NCBI GenBank assembly: GCA_050943215.1 | Contig: JBMNOU010000001.1 | Location: forward strand, 15,297-79,296 | DNA: 64,000 nt | DNA from: JBMNOU01 sp050943215 | GTDB lineage: Bacteria; Bacillota; Clostridia; Christensenellales; SZUA-584 | Direction of reading: 5' to 3' | In this document: one piece after another, positions 25,383-33,799 of the stretch | Layout: every line of letters starts with the position of its first letter | Position numbering within the stretch: the first letter of the stretch is position 1 | Notes under the pieces: generated by a model | What the model saw: the letters and a program-made list of their open reading frames with translations, nothing else | What the model was told of the DNA's origin: nothing | Database searches by the model: none | Made by a program: the position numbers and the translations under genes

Positions 25383-27617
25383 ATGACCAGTATCGAGGGT
25401 ACGGTATTAGAAATCAATTTTAGAAACGACGAAAACGGTTGGACAGTGCTGGCTCTAGATTTTCGCGGTGAGCTTACGACTGCAGTTGGGTTAATGCCGC
25501 ATATCCATGAAGGAGAGTATGTCCGGTTGTTCGGTGCCTGGACGGAGCATCGTATTTACGGCAGACAGTTTGCGGCAACTTCGATGGAAACGCATCTGCC
25601 GAATACCGCGGAGTCGATTCGATTATTTCTGGCGAGCGGGCTGCTCAAAGGCGTCGGTGATGTGCTTGCAGGACGTATCGTAGATAAATTCGGTGAAGAT
25701 ACGTTTGATATTATCGAAAATGCTCCGGAGCTTTTGGCAGAGATCAAAGGCATCAGCAAAAGGCTTGCTAAGAGTATTGCAGAGAGCTTTATGGAACATG
25801 TAGGCATCAAACAGATCGTCATCGATCTGCAAAGCCTCGGCCTATCAGTAAGGCAAGCGTTCCGCGCTTTTGAGAGATACGGCGCGGCCGCAGCGGTGTT
25901 GATACAGGAAAACCCTTATAGGATGATTGATGACATTACCGGAATCGGTTTTGAACGTGCGGATAGGATTGCCGGCAATATCGGCATCGATAAAACGTCT
26001 GAGTACAGAATCGATATGGGGATTAAACACGTACTGGTTTGCGCAATGAACGACGGGCATACATGCTTGCCGAGGGCAGAGCTTTTATGGCGTGCTTCAA
26101 AAATTTTAGATGTGGGCGAGCCGCTTATCGAGCCAAGAATAAGCGCGCTGACGCTTTCGGGCGATATCGTACAAAAGTATGTAAACAGCACTCCGGCTAT
26201 TTTTCTCATAACCGCATATATAGCTGAAACAGATGTGGCAAGACGGCTTTTCATATTGTCAAGAACTTCACCAAGGATATCGATTGACGATGCCGCAGCG
26301 GCTTATTCGCGTTATATAGGCGGTGCTCCCATATCCGAGGAGCAGGAGCGTGCCGTGTTGGCGGCGCTTTCCGGACAGGTCGTAGTGATAACGGGCGGCC
26401 CAGGAACGGGCAAAACAACGATCATCAAGGCAATATTATCAATTTTTGAGATGAACGGGATTACTACAGCGCTATGTGCGCCCACTGGCAGAGCGGCTAA
26501 ACGCATTGAGCAATCGTCCGGCCGTGAAGCCAAGACGATTCACCGGCTGCTTGAATACGGTATCGGCGATGATGAAGAATTTGGCAACGGCACAAGGTTT
26601 ATCCGAAACGAGGAAAATCCGCTTGATGCCGAGGCGGTTGTTGTCGACGAAGCATCGATGGTGGATATATTTTTGATGCGATCGCTGCTTTGTGCACTTT
26701 CTGATGGGACGCGCCTTATCATCGTCGGGGACGCTGACCAGCTGCCGTCGGTGGGGCCGGGCAATGTGCTCCGGGATATCATTAACAGCGCTTTATTTCC
26801 TATTTTGAAGCTCACGAAGTTTTACCGCCAGAAAGAAGGCGGTAGTATTGTGGAAAACGCACACCGCGTTAATAACGGACAAAACCCTGAGCTTTATATT
26901 ACGGGCGATTTTATATTTCTGCCCGAAAACGAGCCCGAACGTGTGATCGATACCATTAAAAAGCTTCTCACCCAAGGGGAGTTGCCCGGGAAATACGATA
27001 TACTCGAACAGACGCAGATACTTTGTCCGGTAAAAAAGGGTTTACTTGGTGTGCATAATATCAACTCCGAGATCCGCGAGCTATTAAACCCCCGTCTCGC
27101 CTCAAGACCCGAAGTCAACGTGCGCGACACGACATATCGAATGGGCGATAAGATCATGCAGACAAAAAATAATTACAGTATGGAATGGTATTATACGGAC
27201 GATACGCATTTTTACAATAAAGGGTATGGCGTTTTTAATGGAGACCTAGGGCGGATCGTCTGCATCGATAACGATGCAAAAGAAGCGACGATACGCTTTG
27301 ATAGCAACCGTGAAGCAGTATATTCTTTTCATGAGCTAGAGCAGATTGAGCACGCGTACGCAGTCACAGTGCACAAATCACAGGGAAGTGAATTTCCTGT
27401 GGTCATACTGCCTTTGTTCTCGGGTGGCGGACGGTTCTTATCCCGTAATCTTTTGTATACCGCTCTGACGCGGGCGATGGAAAAGGTCATCATCATCGGG
27501 CAAAAGAACACCGTAGAATATATGGTTGCAAACAACCGCATACTCGGACGGTATACTACGCTGGATTACGAGATTAAAGAAATCGGTGAAATTATGGGTG
27601 GGGTCGGATGTCTTTAA
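25383..27617 (+). CDS. recD2: RecD2-type ATP-dependent 5'-3' DNA helicase
   Basis: A 744-residue SF1B helicase. An N-terminal OB-like domain and helix-hairpin-helix repeats (about residues 1-190: GVGDVLAGRIVDKFGE, ITGIGFERADRIA) precede the motor. Walker A is GGPGTGKTT, Walker B VVDEASMVD, and motifs IIIDQLPSVGPGNVL and YAVTVHKSQGSEF follow. RecD2 acts without RecBC in DNA repair. The frame continues upstream through the metK terminator, so I take ATG 25383, which has CGAGGTG before it. It overlaps comF by 10 nt. Confidence 0.95.
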   Translation: MTSIEGTVLEINFRNDENGWTVLALDFRGELTTAVGLMPHIHEGEYVRLFGAWTEHRIYGRQFAATSMETHLPNTAESIRLFLASGLLKGVGDVLAGRIVDKFGEDTFDIIENAPELLAEIKGISKRLAKSIAESFMEHVGIKQIVIDLQSLGLSVRQAFRAFERYGAAAAVLIQENPYRMIDDITGIGFERADRIAGNIGIDKTSEYRIDMGIKHVLVCAMNDGHTCLPRAELLWRASKILDVGEPLIEPRISALTLSGDIVQKYVNSTPAIFLITAYIAETDVARRLFILSRTSPRISIDDAAAAYSRYIGGAPISEEQERAVLAALSGQVVVITGGPGTGKTTIIKAILSIFEMNGITTALCAPTGRAAKRIEQSSGREAKTIHRLLEYGIGDDEEFGNGTRFIRNEENPLDAEAVVVDEASMVDIFLMRSLLCALSDGTRLIIVGDADQLPSVGPGNVLRDIINSALFPILKLTKFYRQKEGGSIVENAHRVNNGQNPELYITGDFIFLPENEPERVIDTIKKLLTQGELPGKYDILEQTQILCPVKKGLLGVHNINSEIRELLNPRLASRPEVNVRDTTYRMGDKIMQTKNNYSMEWYYTDDTHFYNKGYGVFNGDLGRIVCIDNDAKEATIRFDSNREAVYSFHELEQIEHAYAVTVHKSQGSEFPVVILPLFSGGGRFLSRNLLYTALTRAMEKVIIIGQKNTVEYMVANNRILGRYTTLDYEIKEIGEIMGGVGCL

Positions 27618-28411
27618 AGGATGTTCTCAAACGGGCGGTGCAAACCGTCTTTCCATACGTTCCCTCATGCGTTTGCTGCGGTATAGAAAAAGGCGTTAAC
27701 GGTTATGTCTGCAAAAACTGCGCGGATAAGCTGAGCGAATTAAAAGCCGATGGGATGCGTTTGGGCGGATTATATACTAGCGCAGGGTATTCGTACCAAG
27801 GCATTGCGGCAGGTATTGTCAAAGGGTACAAATATAGCGACAAGAAGTGGCTGAGTGCGTTTATGAGTAACGAGATCTGTAAAGCGGTATTCGGCACGAT
27901 AGACGAAAACGGCCTTTTAGATGCTAAGACAGGGATTTCTGATGTCCAAAGTACACAAAGCAAAGTAAATAAAACAATATCGGATAACAATCGAGCAGGT
28001 GCGGGGCAATCAAAAGTGCTTTCTGTCGATGATTTTGATTACATATGCTACGTGCCGCTGCACAAAAAGCGCCGGGCTATCCGGGGATTTGATCAGGCGG
28101 AAGAGCTCGCGAAACGCATATCCGAATTGACGGGCATTCGTTTTATCAGCGCACTCAAAAGAATCAGAAACACCAAGACGCAGACCAAGCTTAGCGATAA
28201 GGAACGTAGGGAAAATATCCACGGCGCATTTGAAAAAGCGAAGGATGTCTGCGGAAACGTTTTGCTGGTTGACGATGTGCTGACCACCGGTGCAACGGCG
28301 GCGGAATGTGCGGCCGTACTGCTTAAAGCGGGTGCAAAAAGCGTTTATGTCGCGACGTTCGCGCGTGTGGCATATGGGAAAACTGGCCACAACGAAAGGC
28401 CAGGCAATTAG
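27608..28411 (+). CDS. comF: ComF family phosphoribosyltransferase-like protein
   Basis: A 267-residue protein with an N-terminal zinc ribbon (CVCCGIEKGVNGYVCKNC) and a C-terminal phosphoribosyltransferase domain whose PRPP motif is VLLVDDVLTTGAT. ComF is needed for uptake of transforming DNA in competent bacteria, but homologs occur widely. Between the two parts lies an unusual Asn/Ser/Lys-rich insertion (about residues 95-135), making it longer than the common 210-240 residues. Translation is likely coupled to recD2. Confidence 0.88.
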   Translation: MSLKDVLKRAVQTVFPYVPSCVCCGIEKGVNGYVCKNCADKLSELKADGMRLGGLYTSAGYSYQGIAAGIVKGYKYSDKKWLSAFMSNEICKAVFGTIDENGLLDAKTGISDVQSTQSKVNKTISDNNRAGAGQSKVLSVDDFDYICYVPLHKKRRAIRGFDQAEELAKRISELTGIRFISALKRIRNTKTQTKLSDKERRENIHGAFEKAKDVCGNVLLVDDVLTTGATAAECAAVLLKAGAKSVYVATFARVAYGKTGHNERPGN

Positions 28412-28459
28412 CGCAAAATAAGATTAACATATAAAAACAAACGGTAAAGGAAAATTACA

Positions 28460-29629
28460 ATGGAATTTGCAAAGAGACTAAACAACGTAACGGGCAGTGC
28501 GATCAGGGAAATATTTTCACTGCTGGCACAGCCGGGCATGATATCGTTCGCAGGTGGAAACCCTTCTCCGGATAGTTTCCCTACAGAGGACTTGGCGGCT
28601 ATAGCCAATACTCTGATACGAGAGAAGGGGACGCACGTGCTGCAATACGGCGGCACTCCGGGTATCGTATCCCTTAAAGAAACGGTGATCGGCATGGCTG
28701 TCAAGCGTGGCATAAAAGCGTTGCCCGAAGAGGTCATTATCACATCCGGCTCTACCCAGGGCATCGGGCTTGCAGCAAAAACGCTTATTAATCCGGGCGA
28801 TGTAGTTCTTGTCGAATCGCCGACTTTTATAGGTGCGCTGCAGACGTTCCTGACTTTTGAGGCTAACGTGAAAGGCGTCGCGATGGACGATAATGGAATG
28901 ATCATTGAAGATCTTGAAGAGAAGATCATCAAATACCGCCCTAAATTTGTATACACGATACCCACGTTTCAAAACCCAACCGGCAGAACGATGCCAGCGG
29001 ACAGGAGAAGACGCATGATTGACGTCTGCGAGAAATACGGCGTATTGATACTGGAAGACGATCCGTACTGCGACCTTAAGTATTCAGGAGACAGCGTATT
29101 ACCTGTTAAAAGCGAAGATAAGAGCAACTGCGTGATATATCTGATGAGCTTTTCTAAAATAATTTCCCCGGGGCTGCGGGTGGGCGCTGCGGTGGCGGAC
29201 AAGCGTATTGTCGAAAAATACAATATTGCAAAACAGGGGGAAGACCTGCATACATCTAACCTTTCCCAAGAAATCGTTGATGCGTATGTTCTTTCCGGAA
29301 AGCTTAAACCGCATATTGAAAGCATATGCTTAAGCTACAGGGAAAAACGCGATGCCATGCTAAAGAAGTTTGAAACGTTCCCCGAAGGCATTAACTATAC
29401 ACGGCCAGACGGCGGTCTGTTCATATGGGTTTGTCTTCCCAAAGGAATGGATGCGGTTAACCTTTTTAAGCTATGTGTTAAGGAAGGCGTGGCTTTTGTA
29501 CCCGGTACGCATTTTTTTCCGGAAGGCGGGAATATGAACACGATGCGGCTTAATTTTTCGATGCCATCGCTTGATCAGATTGACAAGGGTATGGATACGC
29601 TAAAGAACGTGATCGTAAAAAATATATAA
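28460..29629 (+). CDS. PLP-dependent aminotransferase, AAT-I/2-aminoadipate type
   Basis: A 389-residue fold-type I aminotransferase of the Aro8/LysN (MocR-like catalytic domain) group without an HTH. ISFAGGNPSPDSFP, SGSTQGIGLAAK, YTIPTFQNPTGRTM and LEDDPYCDL (PLP-binding Asp and Tyr) are present, and the Schiff-base lysine is in MSFSKIISPGLRVG. Members transaminate 2-aminoadipate, aromatic or branched amino acids with 2-oxoglutarate; the substrate cannot be fixed from sequence. AAAGGA precedes the ATG. No pathway genes are adjacent. Confidence 0.88.
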   Translation: MEFAKRLNNVTGSAIREIFSLLAQPGMISFAGGNPSPDSFPTEDLAAIANTLIREKGTHVLQYGGTPGIVSLKETVIGMAVKRGIKALPEEVIITSGSTQGIGLAAKTLINPGDVVLVESPTFIGALQTFLTFEANVKGVAMDDNGMIIEDLEEKIIKYRPKFVYTIPTFQNPTGRTMPADRRRRMIDVCEKYGVLILEDDPYCDLKYSGDSVLPVKSEDKSNCVIYLMSFSKIISPGLRVGAAVADKRIVEKYNIAKQGEDLHTSNLSQEIVDAYVLSGKLKPHIESICLSYREKRDAMLKKFETFPEGINYTRPDGGLFIWVCLPKGMDAVNLFKLCVKEGVAFVPGTHFFPEGGNMNTMRLNFSMPSLDQIDKGMDTLKNVIVKNI

Positions 29630-29748
29630 CCCAACGCTTTAAAGGGAAACTTTAAGTATTGACCGCTGACCGTAAAGGCAGAATCCGAAATCACTTCTTT
29701 TATTAACTCTACTGTCTTATTTCAAAAGCAAACATTTATGGAAATATA

Positions 29749-29778
29749 AAACGCGGCTACAGTTCTGTAGACGCGTTT
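29749..29778 (-). terminator. Strong hairpin, terminator of the cation efflux gene
   Basis: AAACGCG and CTACAG pair with CTGTAG and CGCGTTT around a TT loop, with one G-A mismatch: a 13-bp stem. On the reverse strand it is followed by TTTTATATTT, 60 nt after the stop of the cation diffusion facilitator gene. It may also stop transcripts from the convergent aminotransferase. Confidence 0.7.
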
Positions 29779-29838
29779 AAGGCTTATCTCGTCCTTTATC
29801 TATGTTTAAAATTCTCGGCTCTTTCAAAACGGCAAGGC

Positions 29839-30750
29839 TTAATAGGCTTTCTCATTTACTATACGTTCGGGTTCTACATGAACGATAACCTCGTATACGT
29901 CATCAATGAAATCAAGGATTTTTTTTCGGACTTGAGCTGCGATATCGTGCCCGGCTTCAACAGTAATATCCGGTTTTACTTCAATCTCTATATCGACAAA
30001 AAGATGCTGCCCTACGTATCGTCCTTTTATCTGCGGAACCGAAATGATTCCCTTTGTAGATAGCGCGATATCCTTGATGGATTGAATTTTTTCATCCCGG
30101 GGCGAAGCGTCCATCAGGCTTTTGATAGAATCTCTGAGAATGTCATAGGCAATCTTGAAAATGAGGCAGGCGACAACCGCTCCTGCGATGGGATCGAGAT
30201 AAGAAAGAAAACTAATATTTAGCCATTTGCCAATCATGCTGCCTAATATCCCTAAAAAACTGCCTATCGAAGAAAATGCATCTGAACGGTGATGCCAAGC
30301 GTCCGCGATCATTGATTTACTGCTGATTTTCTTGCCGGCGGCGTAGGTTACCCGATACATGGCTTCTTTTACAACGATTGATAAGATCGCAGCGATAAGC
30401 GCGAGAAAGGTTGGTGTTGAAAAAGAGTGTGTGATAGCAGATTCAACAATTCCTTTTATAATCATTAATGCTACAATAACAAGCGTAACGCCGACGAAAG
30501 ATGCGGCAATGGGCTCGACTCTGCCATGCCCATAAGGGTGCTCTTTGTCCACCGGTTTTCTTGCAATCCTGATTCCTATTAGTACGACTGATGTCGCAAT
30601 GATATCTGAGGCAGAATGAAGGGCGTCTGATATCATTGCTTGACTGTTTCCAAATACGCCAGCCGCAAACTTAAGCAGACTAAGTACGATATTTCCGAGG
30701 ATACAAGTGATTGTTATTTTTTCCCCGTGACGGTAATCGATTGTTTTCAT
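29839..30750 (-). CDS. Cation diffusion facilitator family transporter
   Basis: A 303-residue CDF protein with six membrane helices. The metal-site HxxxD motifs are ISDALHSASD in helix II and IADAWHHRSD in helix V; a cytoplasmic ferredoxin-like domain closes the protein. CDF proteins export Zn, Co, Ni, Fe or Mn against protons. The frame opens upstream to 30843, but ATG 30750 has GGGGAGG eight bases before it. The leader holds a NiCo-type riboswitch, which points to cobalt/nickel (or iron) export. Confidence 0.93.
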   Translation of the reverse strand: MKTIDYRHGEKITITCILGNIVLSLLKFAAGVFGNSQAMISDALHSASDIIATSVVLIGIRIARKPVDKEHPYGHGRVEPIAASFVGVTLVIVALMIIKGIVESAITHSFSTPTFLALIAAILSIVVKEAMYRVTYAAGKKISSKSMIADAWHHRSDAFSSIGSFLGILGSMIGKWLNISFLSYLDPIAGAVVACLIFKIAYDILRDSIKSLMDASPRDEKIQSIKDIALSTKGIISVPQIKGRYVGQHLFVDIEIEVKPDITVEAGHDIAAQVRKKILDFIDDVYEVIVHVEPERIVNEKAY

Positions 30751-30844
30751 GATGGATACCTCCCCAAACCCGAAGAATTTAGCTTGCATGCAGGTATTCA
30801 TCAGTAATATCCCTAAAGGTATAAAAAAACACCTGCAGAACATT

Positions 30845-30940
30845 ACTGTCCCACAGATGTGCTGATCTCAGATCTGCTGCCGCTTTCGCAGCCCGGCCCC
30901 ATGAACCAAATCTGGCTCATCGCCTGCTCAGTTTGTACTG
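30845..30940 (-). promoter_or_regulatory. NiCo (czcD) riboswitch ahead of the cation transporter
   Basis: The reverse strand reads ACTGAGCAGGCGATGAGCC, then GCCGGGCTGCGAAAGCGGCAG, then GCACATCTGTGGGACAGT, matching the three conserved junction blocks of the NiCo riboswitch class that binds Co2+/Ni2+ cooperatively. Downstream, a run of T after TGCAGGTG and a competing ACCTGCA arm near 30788 suggest a terminator/antiterminator choice. The name is from motif recall; the downstream CDF gene agrees with it. Confidence 0.85.
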
Positions 30941-30972
30941 TCGTTTACATGCAGTGCAAAAAGATAAGATTA

Positions 30973-31001
30973 ATAATAATATATGCATTGGTTTTTGTCA
31001 A
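30973..31001 (-). promoter_or_regulatory. Promoter of the NiCo riboswitch-CDF unit
   Basis: Reverse-strand TTGACA (30996-31001), 17-nt spacer and TATTAT (30973-30978), about 25 nt upstream of the aptamer. The rest of the gap up to thpR (31002-31288) is AT-rich and shows no clear promoter or RNA motif for thpR. Confidence 0.75.
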
Positions 31002-31288
31002 GTGTTACTGTTATAGGCAAATAAAACCTCTTTGGCTCCTTTTTTAGCTATAGGGTATGATATGCTGTTTATATTCGGTCATCATTGCTTATTCTCAGCA
31101 TTTAGTCATCAAAAAATCTTACCGATAACACCTGCACGTTATGAATAATGTTACTGAAAAGGCGTTACTAATAATGGGTCTATTTATATAGCAAATTTAT
31201 TTAGTATGAGTTAAGATAAAAAGATTAGCAATAATAGTTATTATTAAACAAATGCTAAAAGTTGCTATTTTTATGAGGGTATTAAGCT

Positions 31289-31822
31289 ATGCGTTTATTT
31301 GTCGGGATTAAAACCGGGTGTGAAAATCACCTTGTTTCACTGCAGAATGAACTTAAAAAAATAGGGAAAGGGCATTTTACACAAAAAAACAATCTGCATA
31401 TTACGCTAAAATTTTTGGGTGAGGTCCCGTCCTTTAAACTTAAAAGTATCACCGAAGCTATCTCCGAGCCAAAAGACAACCCCTTTTTGCTTGAATGCCA
31501 AGGAGTTAGTATTTTTAATAAAAACGGGATCATATCGGTCAAAGTAGCAGGAGAATTGGGTAAGCTTACCACACTTTACTCAACGCTTGAAATTGCGCTT
31601 GAAAAAAGAGGCTTTGAAAAGGAAAAAAGAGAATTTAGACCCCATATTACACTCGCGCGGAATTTCCGTATTACAGACGGATGTAATGTAGAAACAATAC
31701 CGTACCGCTGCTATGGATTTAAAGTGGAAGAACTAATACTCTTTGAAAGCAGGCGGGATGCTGGTAAACTTGTATATGCGCCTTTGTTTATTCATAAACT
31801 TGCGGAACAAAAAAACAAATGA
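31289..31822 (+). CDS. thpR: RNA 2',3'-cyclic phosphodiesterase (2'-5' RNA ligase family)
   Basis: A 177-residue 2H phosphoesterase. Both catalytic His-x-Thr motifs are present (LHITLKFLGEV and RPHITLARN). ThpR opens 2',3'-cyclic phosphates and can join tRNA halves by 2'-5' linkage in vitro; its role in vivo is unclear. GAGGG lies 9 nt before the ATG. It is the last chromosomal gene before the ICE: its stop is 28 nt from the tRNA-Arg fragment. Confidence 0.9.
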   Translation: MRLFVGIKTGCENHLVSLQNELKKIGKGHFTQKNNLHITLKFLGEVPSFKLKSITEAISEPKDNPFLLECQGVSIFNKNGIISVKVAGELGKLTTLYSTLEIALEKRGFEKEKREFRPHITLARNFRITDGCNVETIPYRCYGFKVEELILFESRRDAGKLVYAPLFIHKLAEQKNK

Positions 31823-31849
31823 GGCAAAAAGCATTGCTTTTGGGATTGC

Positions 31850-31897
31850 TGGCGTTCCCGGCGCGGCTCGAACGCGCGGCCTTTCGCTTAGGAGTAG
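31850..31897 (-). repeat. 3' fragment of tRNA-Arg(CCU): attachment site at the ICE left end
   Basis: Reverse strand from 31894 to 31850 reads as tRNA positions 32 to 76: anticodon loop CTCCTAA (anticodon CCT), stem strand GCGAA, variable loop, T arm GCGCG-TTCGAGC-CGCGC, acceptor strand CGGGAAC, discriminator G and encoded CCA. The 5' side does not continue as tRNA: only the first three bases of the expected TTCGC strand are there, and no 5' acceptor strand GTTCCCG is found. This is what integration at a tRNA 3' end leaves behind. Orientation places the element to the right. Confidence 0.82.
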
Positions 31898-32228
31898 AAC
31901 ACAGGGGATATCGTGGAATATTACGCAGTACCATGCATTACCGCCAAACCCGCATAAATACTGGATTTTCGGACACTTCCATTCTTTTGTAGTACGGCGT
32001 CGTACCACTGAATATTATCGGGTTCTGCCATATTTCTTAGCAAATTCTTAGCGCCATAATGAAAAATGCAAAATCGGGTGGACGGTCCAGCCACTGCGCC
32101 ATAATCAGAATCGAACGCTCTTAGGCCGTTTGTTCGTAGACTGAGAGCAGACGAATTTTATATTTATTCGCACCTTTGCTTTCTTATTTTTCTTTCCTCT
32201 ATAATGAAGGTACAAGGAGGTATTCAGT
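31898..32228. other. ICE left end: direct repeats, palindromes and hairpin, no gene
   Basis: No supported gene in about 330 nt. GCGCCATAAT occurs at 32051-32060 and 32096-32105, and between the copies is the palindrome TGGAC-G-GTCCA. GTACG-GCGT-CGTAC lies at 31992-32005. A G-U-rich hairpin (GTTTGTTC paired with GAGCAGAC) lies near 32127-32151 and is repeated near 32625-32651. A promoter, TTGCTT (32176-32181), 18 nt, TATAAT (32200-32205), serves the next small gene. Repeats beside an att core suit integrase or excisionase binding; that is inference. Confidence 0.5.
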
Positions 32229-32399
32229 ATGAAAAAGAAAAAGCATATGGTTACATACGACGAGTGGAGACTCATCATCCACGCCCTAAACGGTCTTAGA
32301 AACAGCTTAATTGCAGAACGAAAACATACCGATACCGTGGATGACGCGCTGCTTGCGTTTATGAACGCCAAGACCAGGCGCGTGAAGATTATTGGGTGA
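32229..32399 (+). CDS. Small conserved-type ICE protein, unknown function
   Basis: A 56-codon frame from ATG 32229 (MKKKKHMVTYDEWRLIIHAL) with an AAGGAGG site at ideal distance and a promoter 25 nt upstream. The product is basic at the N-terminus and otherwise helical (LNGLRNSLIAERKHTDTVDDALL). I recognise no domain. Its place as first gene inside the att end suggests it belongs to the element's regulatory or leading region. Confidence 0.7.
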   Translation: MKKKKHMVTYDEWRLIIHALNGLRNSLIAERKHTDTVDDALLAFMNAKTRRVKIIG

Positions 32400-32403
32400 C
32401 GGT

Positions 32404-32601
32404 ATGGGAAAACAAGATTTTGAAAAAGCCTTTTCAGACTTTATTGATGGCAACGAATATGACGAAGCACAGAGCTCAATGTTTAAGATGGTACGCATAT
32501 CGTGTCAGGCGGGTTGGGAATCCGCAGGCGGTAATCGCCCATCCCCGCAACCCGTCACCCACCTTGCATTAAAAAGGTCTCCTAAAGAACCATCCAAATA
32601 A
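32404..32601 (+). CDS. Small ICE protein, unknown function
   Basis: A 65-codon frame (MGKQDFEKAFSDFIDGNEYD) begins 4 nt after the preceding stop, so the two are probably co-translated; GGGTGACGG may serve as ribosome site. The first half is acidic and helical, and the tail is Pro/Ser-rich. Similar short proteins accompany parA in Tn1549-like elements (recall, not searched). A hairpin with a following T stretch (about 32625-32660) may end this unit. Confidence 0.6.
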   Translation: MGKQDFEKAFSDFIDGNEYDEAQSSMFKMVRISCQAGWESAGGNRPSPQPVTHLALKRSPKEPSK

Positions 32602-32678
32602 CCGCATACATAGCGTAAAGCCATTTGTTCTTACTCCAGTTAAGAGCAGACGGCTTTTGTATTTTCTCCAGTTTTGTG

Positions 32679-32721
32679 TACATAGCCGCTGCTATTTATA
32701 AAGCAAAGCGGCTAAATCTAT
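32679..32721 (+). repeat. Leader hairpin repeat, copy A
   Basis: TACATAGCCGCTGCT is followed by a loop and AGCGGCTAAAT: AGCCGCT-GCT pairs with AGC-AA-AGCGGCT. The same layout occurs upstream of parA (copy B) and of the TOPRIM gene (copy C). Here it has no gene in its own direction but abuts the 3' end of the inverted fic gene. Confidence 0.6.
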
Positions 32722-33632
32722 TTTAGAATTTCAAGATAACGTGCCAACCGTTCCTCTAAATACTCCGAGATCATCTCCACCATAGGTGCGGCGTCCCTGT
32801 CCCTATAATAATTGTCAAAGCAAGCGTAGTAACGTTTTCTGTCGGAAAACTTGACGTCAATCGGCGGATAGCCTTGCTGCATCAACATTAAGTTAAGAAC
32901 CAGCCTGCCCGTGCGCCCGTTGCCGTCTATGAAAGGATGGACGCCTTCAAATTCCAAATGGAACAAAGCGGCGTTATCAATAGGATGACGCTTTGTTTCT
33001 TTTTGTCCGGCAATAAGCTGCTCCATCTGCACTGGCACCAGATAAGGCTGTGGCGGCTCATGGTATGCGCCCATGATCGTAACTGGAATGCGGCGATATA
33101 CCCCTTTGTCCTCCGGTCTGTCCATTAAAACAAGGGAATGGATGTCTTTGATTACCGATTCGGTTATCGCTGCTTTTTCTGATACTAAACGTTCCACATA
33201 TAGAAAAGCGTCTCGATGGCCTACCGCCTCCAAGTGGTCTTTGAGTGGTTTTTGATCAATCGTTACACCCTCCAGCACCAAAGCCGTTTCCCGCAGAGTG
33301 AGGATGTTGCCTTCAATGGCGTTGGAGTTATAAGTAAACTCTACAAGAAATTCCTCTTGCAACCGCTTTAGTTCCCCTTGCGTCAGAGGGCGGCGTTTAC
33401 TCAGTTCCGCTTTTAGGGCATCCACACGGGTAAATATCGTGGCATATTCTTTCGGAACGATTTTACCACGCAAACTGCGCCCGTCAGCAGGCTTTATAGC
33501 ATCAGCCGGTATGCGATAGGAACGCCCCTCTTTGACTGCACCTTCAATTTTCCCTTGTTCACAAAGCAGCCGCACGCGCCGGTCTGATAGGTTCCATTGT
33601 TCCGCTGCTTGATTTACACTGATATATTCCAT
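32718..33632 (-). CDS. Fic family AMP-transferase with N-terminal excisionase-like HTH
   Basis: A 304-residue protein. Residues 1-50 form a helix-turn-helix of the excisionase/MerR type (ISVNQAAEQWNLSDRRVRLLCEQG). The Fic core has the full motif HPFIDGNGRTGR (His232, Asp236, Asn238, Arg240, Arg243). The class II inhibitory motif SNAIEGN (Ser103, Glu107) lies in the same chain, so the enzyme should be autoinhibited and needs no separate antitoxin. Fic enzymes transfer AMP to protein Tyr, Thr or Ser. It has its own promoter, is inverted relative to the backbone, and lies between two hairpin repeats. Confidence 0.93.
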   Translation of the reverse strand: MEYISVNQAAEQWNLSDRRVRLLCEQGKIEGAVKEGRSYRIPADAIKPADGRSLRGKIVPKEYATIFTRVDALKAELSKRRPLTQGELKRLQEEFLVEFTYNSNAIEGNILTLRETALVLEGVTIDQKPLKDHLEAVGHRDAFLYVERLVSEKAAITESVIKDIHSLVLMDRPEDKGVYRRIPVTIMGAYHEPPQPYLVPVQMEQLIAGQKETKRHPIDNAALFHLEFEGVHPFIDGNGRTGRLVLNLMLMQQGYPPIDVKFSDRKRYYACFDNYYRDRDAAPMVEMISEYLEERLARYLEILK

Positions 33633-33657
33633 GAAATCACCTCAATTCTACATAAAC

Positions 33658-33686
33658 AGTATAGTCCAAATCCGGAATGTTATCAA
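33658..33686 (-). promoter_or_regulatory. Promoter of the solitary fic gene
   Basis: Reverse-strand TTGATA (33681-33686), 17-nt spacer and TATACT (33658-33663); the ATG follows about 25 nt later behind GAGGTG. The gene is therefore an independent unit within the element. Confidence 0.7.
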
Positions 33687-33736
33687 CTTAAAATCGGGTT
33701 CATGCAACCAATTATTCCGTTTGTTGTTGTTTGCTA

Positions 33737-33783
33737 TACATAGCCGCTGCTGTCTTTAAGACAGAAGGGGCTAAATTTATTTG
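33737..33783 (+). repeat. Leader hairpin repeat, copy B, upstream of parA
   Basis: TACATAGCCGCTGCT, identical over 15 nt to copy A, then CTGTCT-TTA-AGACAG inside AGCC...GGCT, then TAAATTTATTT leading into the parA ribosome site. TATACA overlaps the repeat's first bases and, with TTATTC 17 nt upstream, could be the promoter, so the hairpin would sit at the mRNA 5' end. Confidence 0.6.
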
Positions 33784-33799
33784 GAAGGAGGAAGTAGCA

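Noticed and set aside
31850..31940. Complete tRNA-Arg gene
   Set aside because: The 3' half is perfect, but the 5' acceptor strand, D arm and most of the 5' anticodon stem strand are not present on either side.
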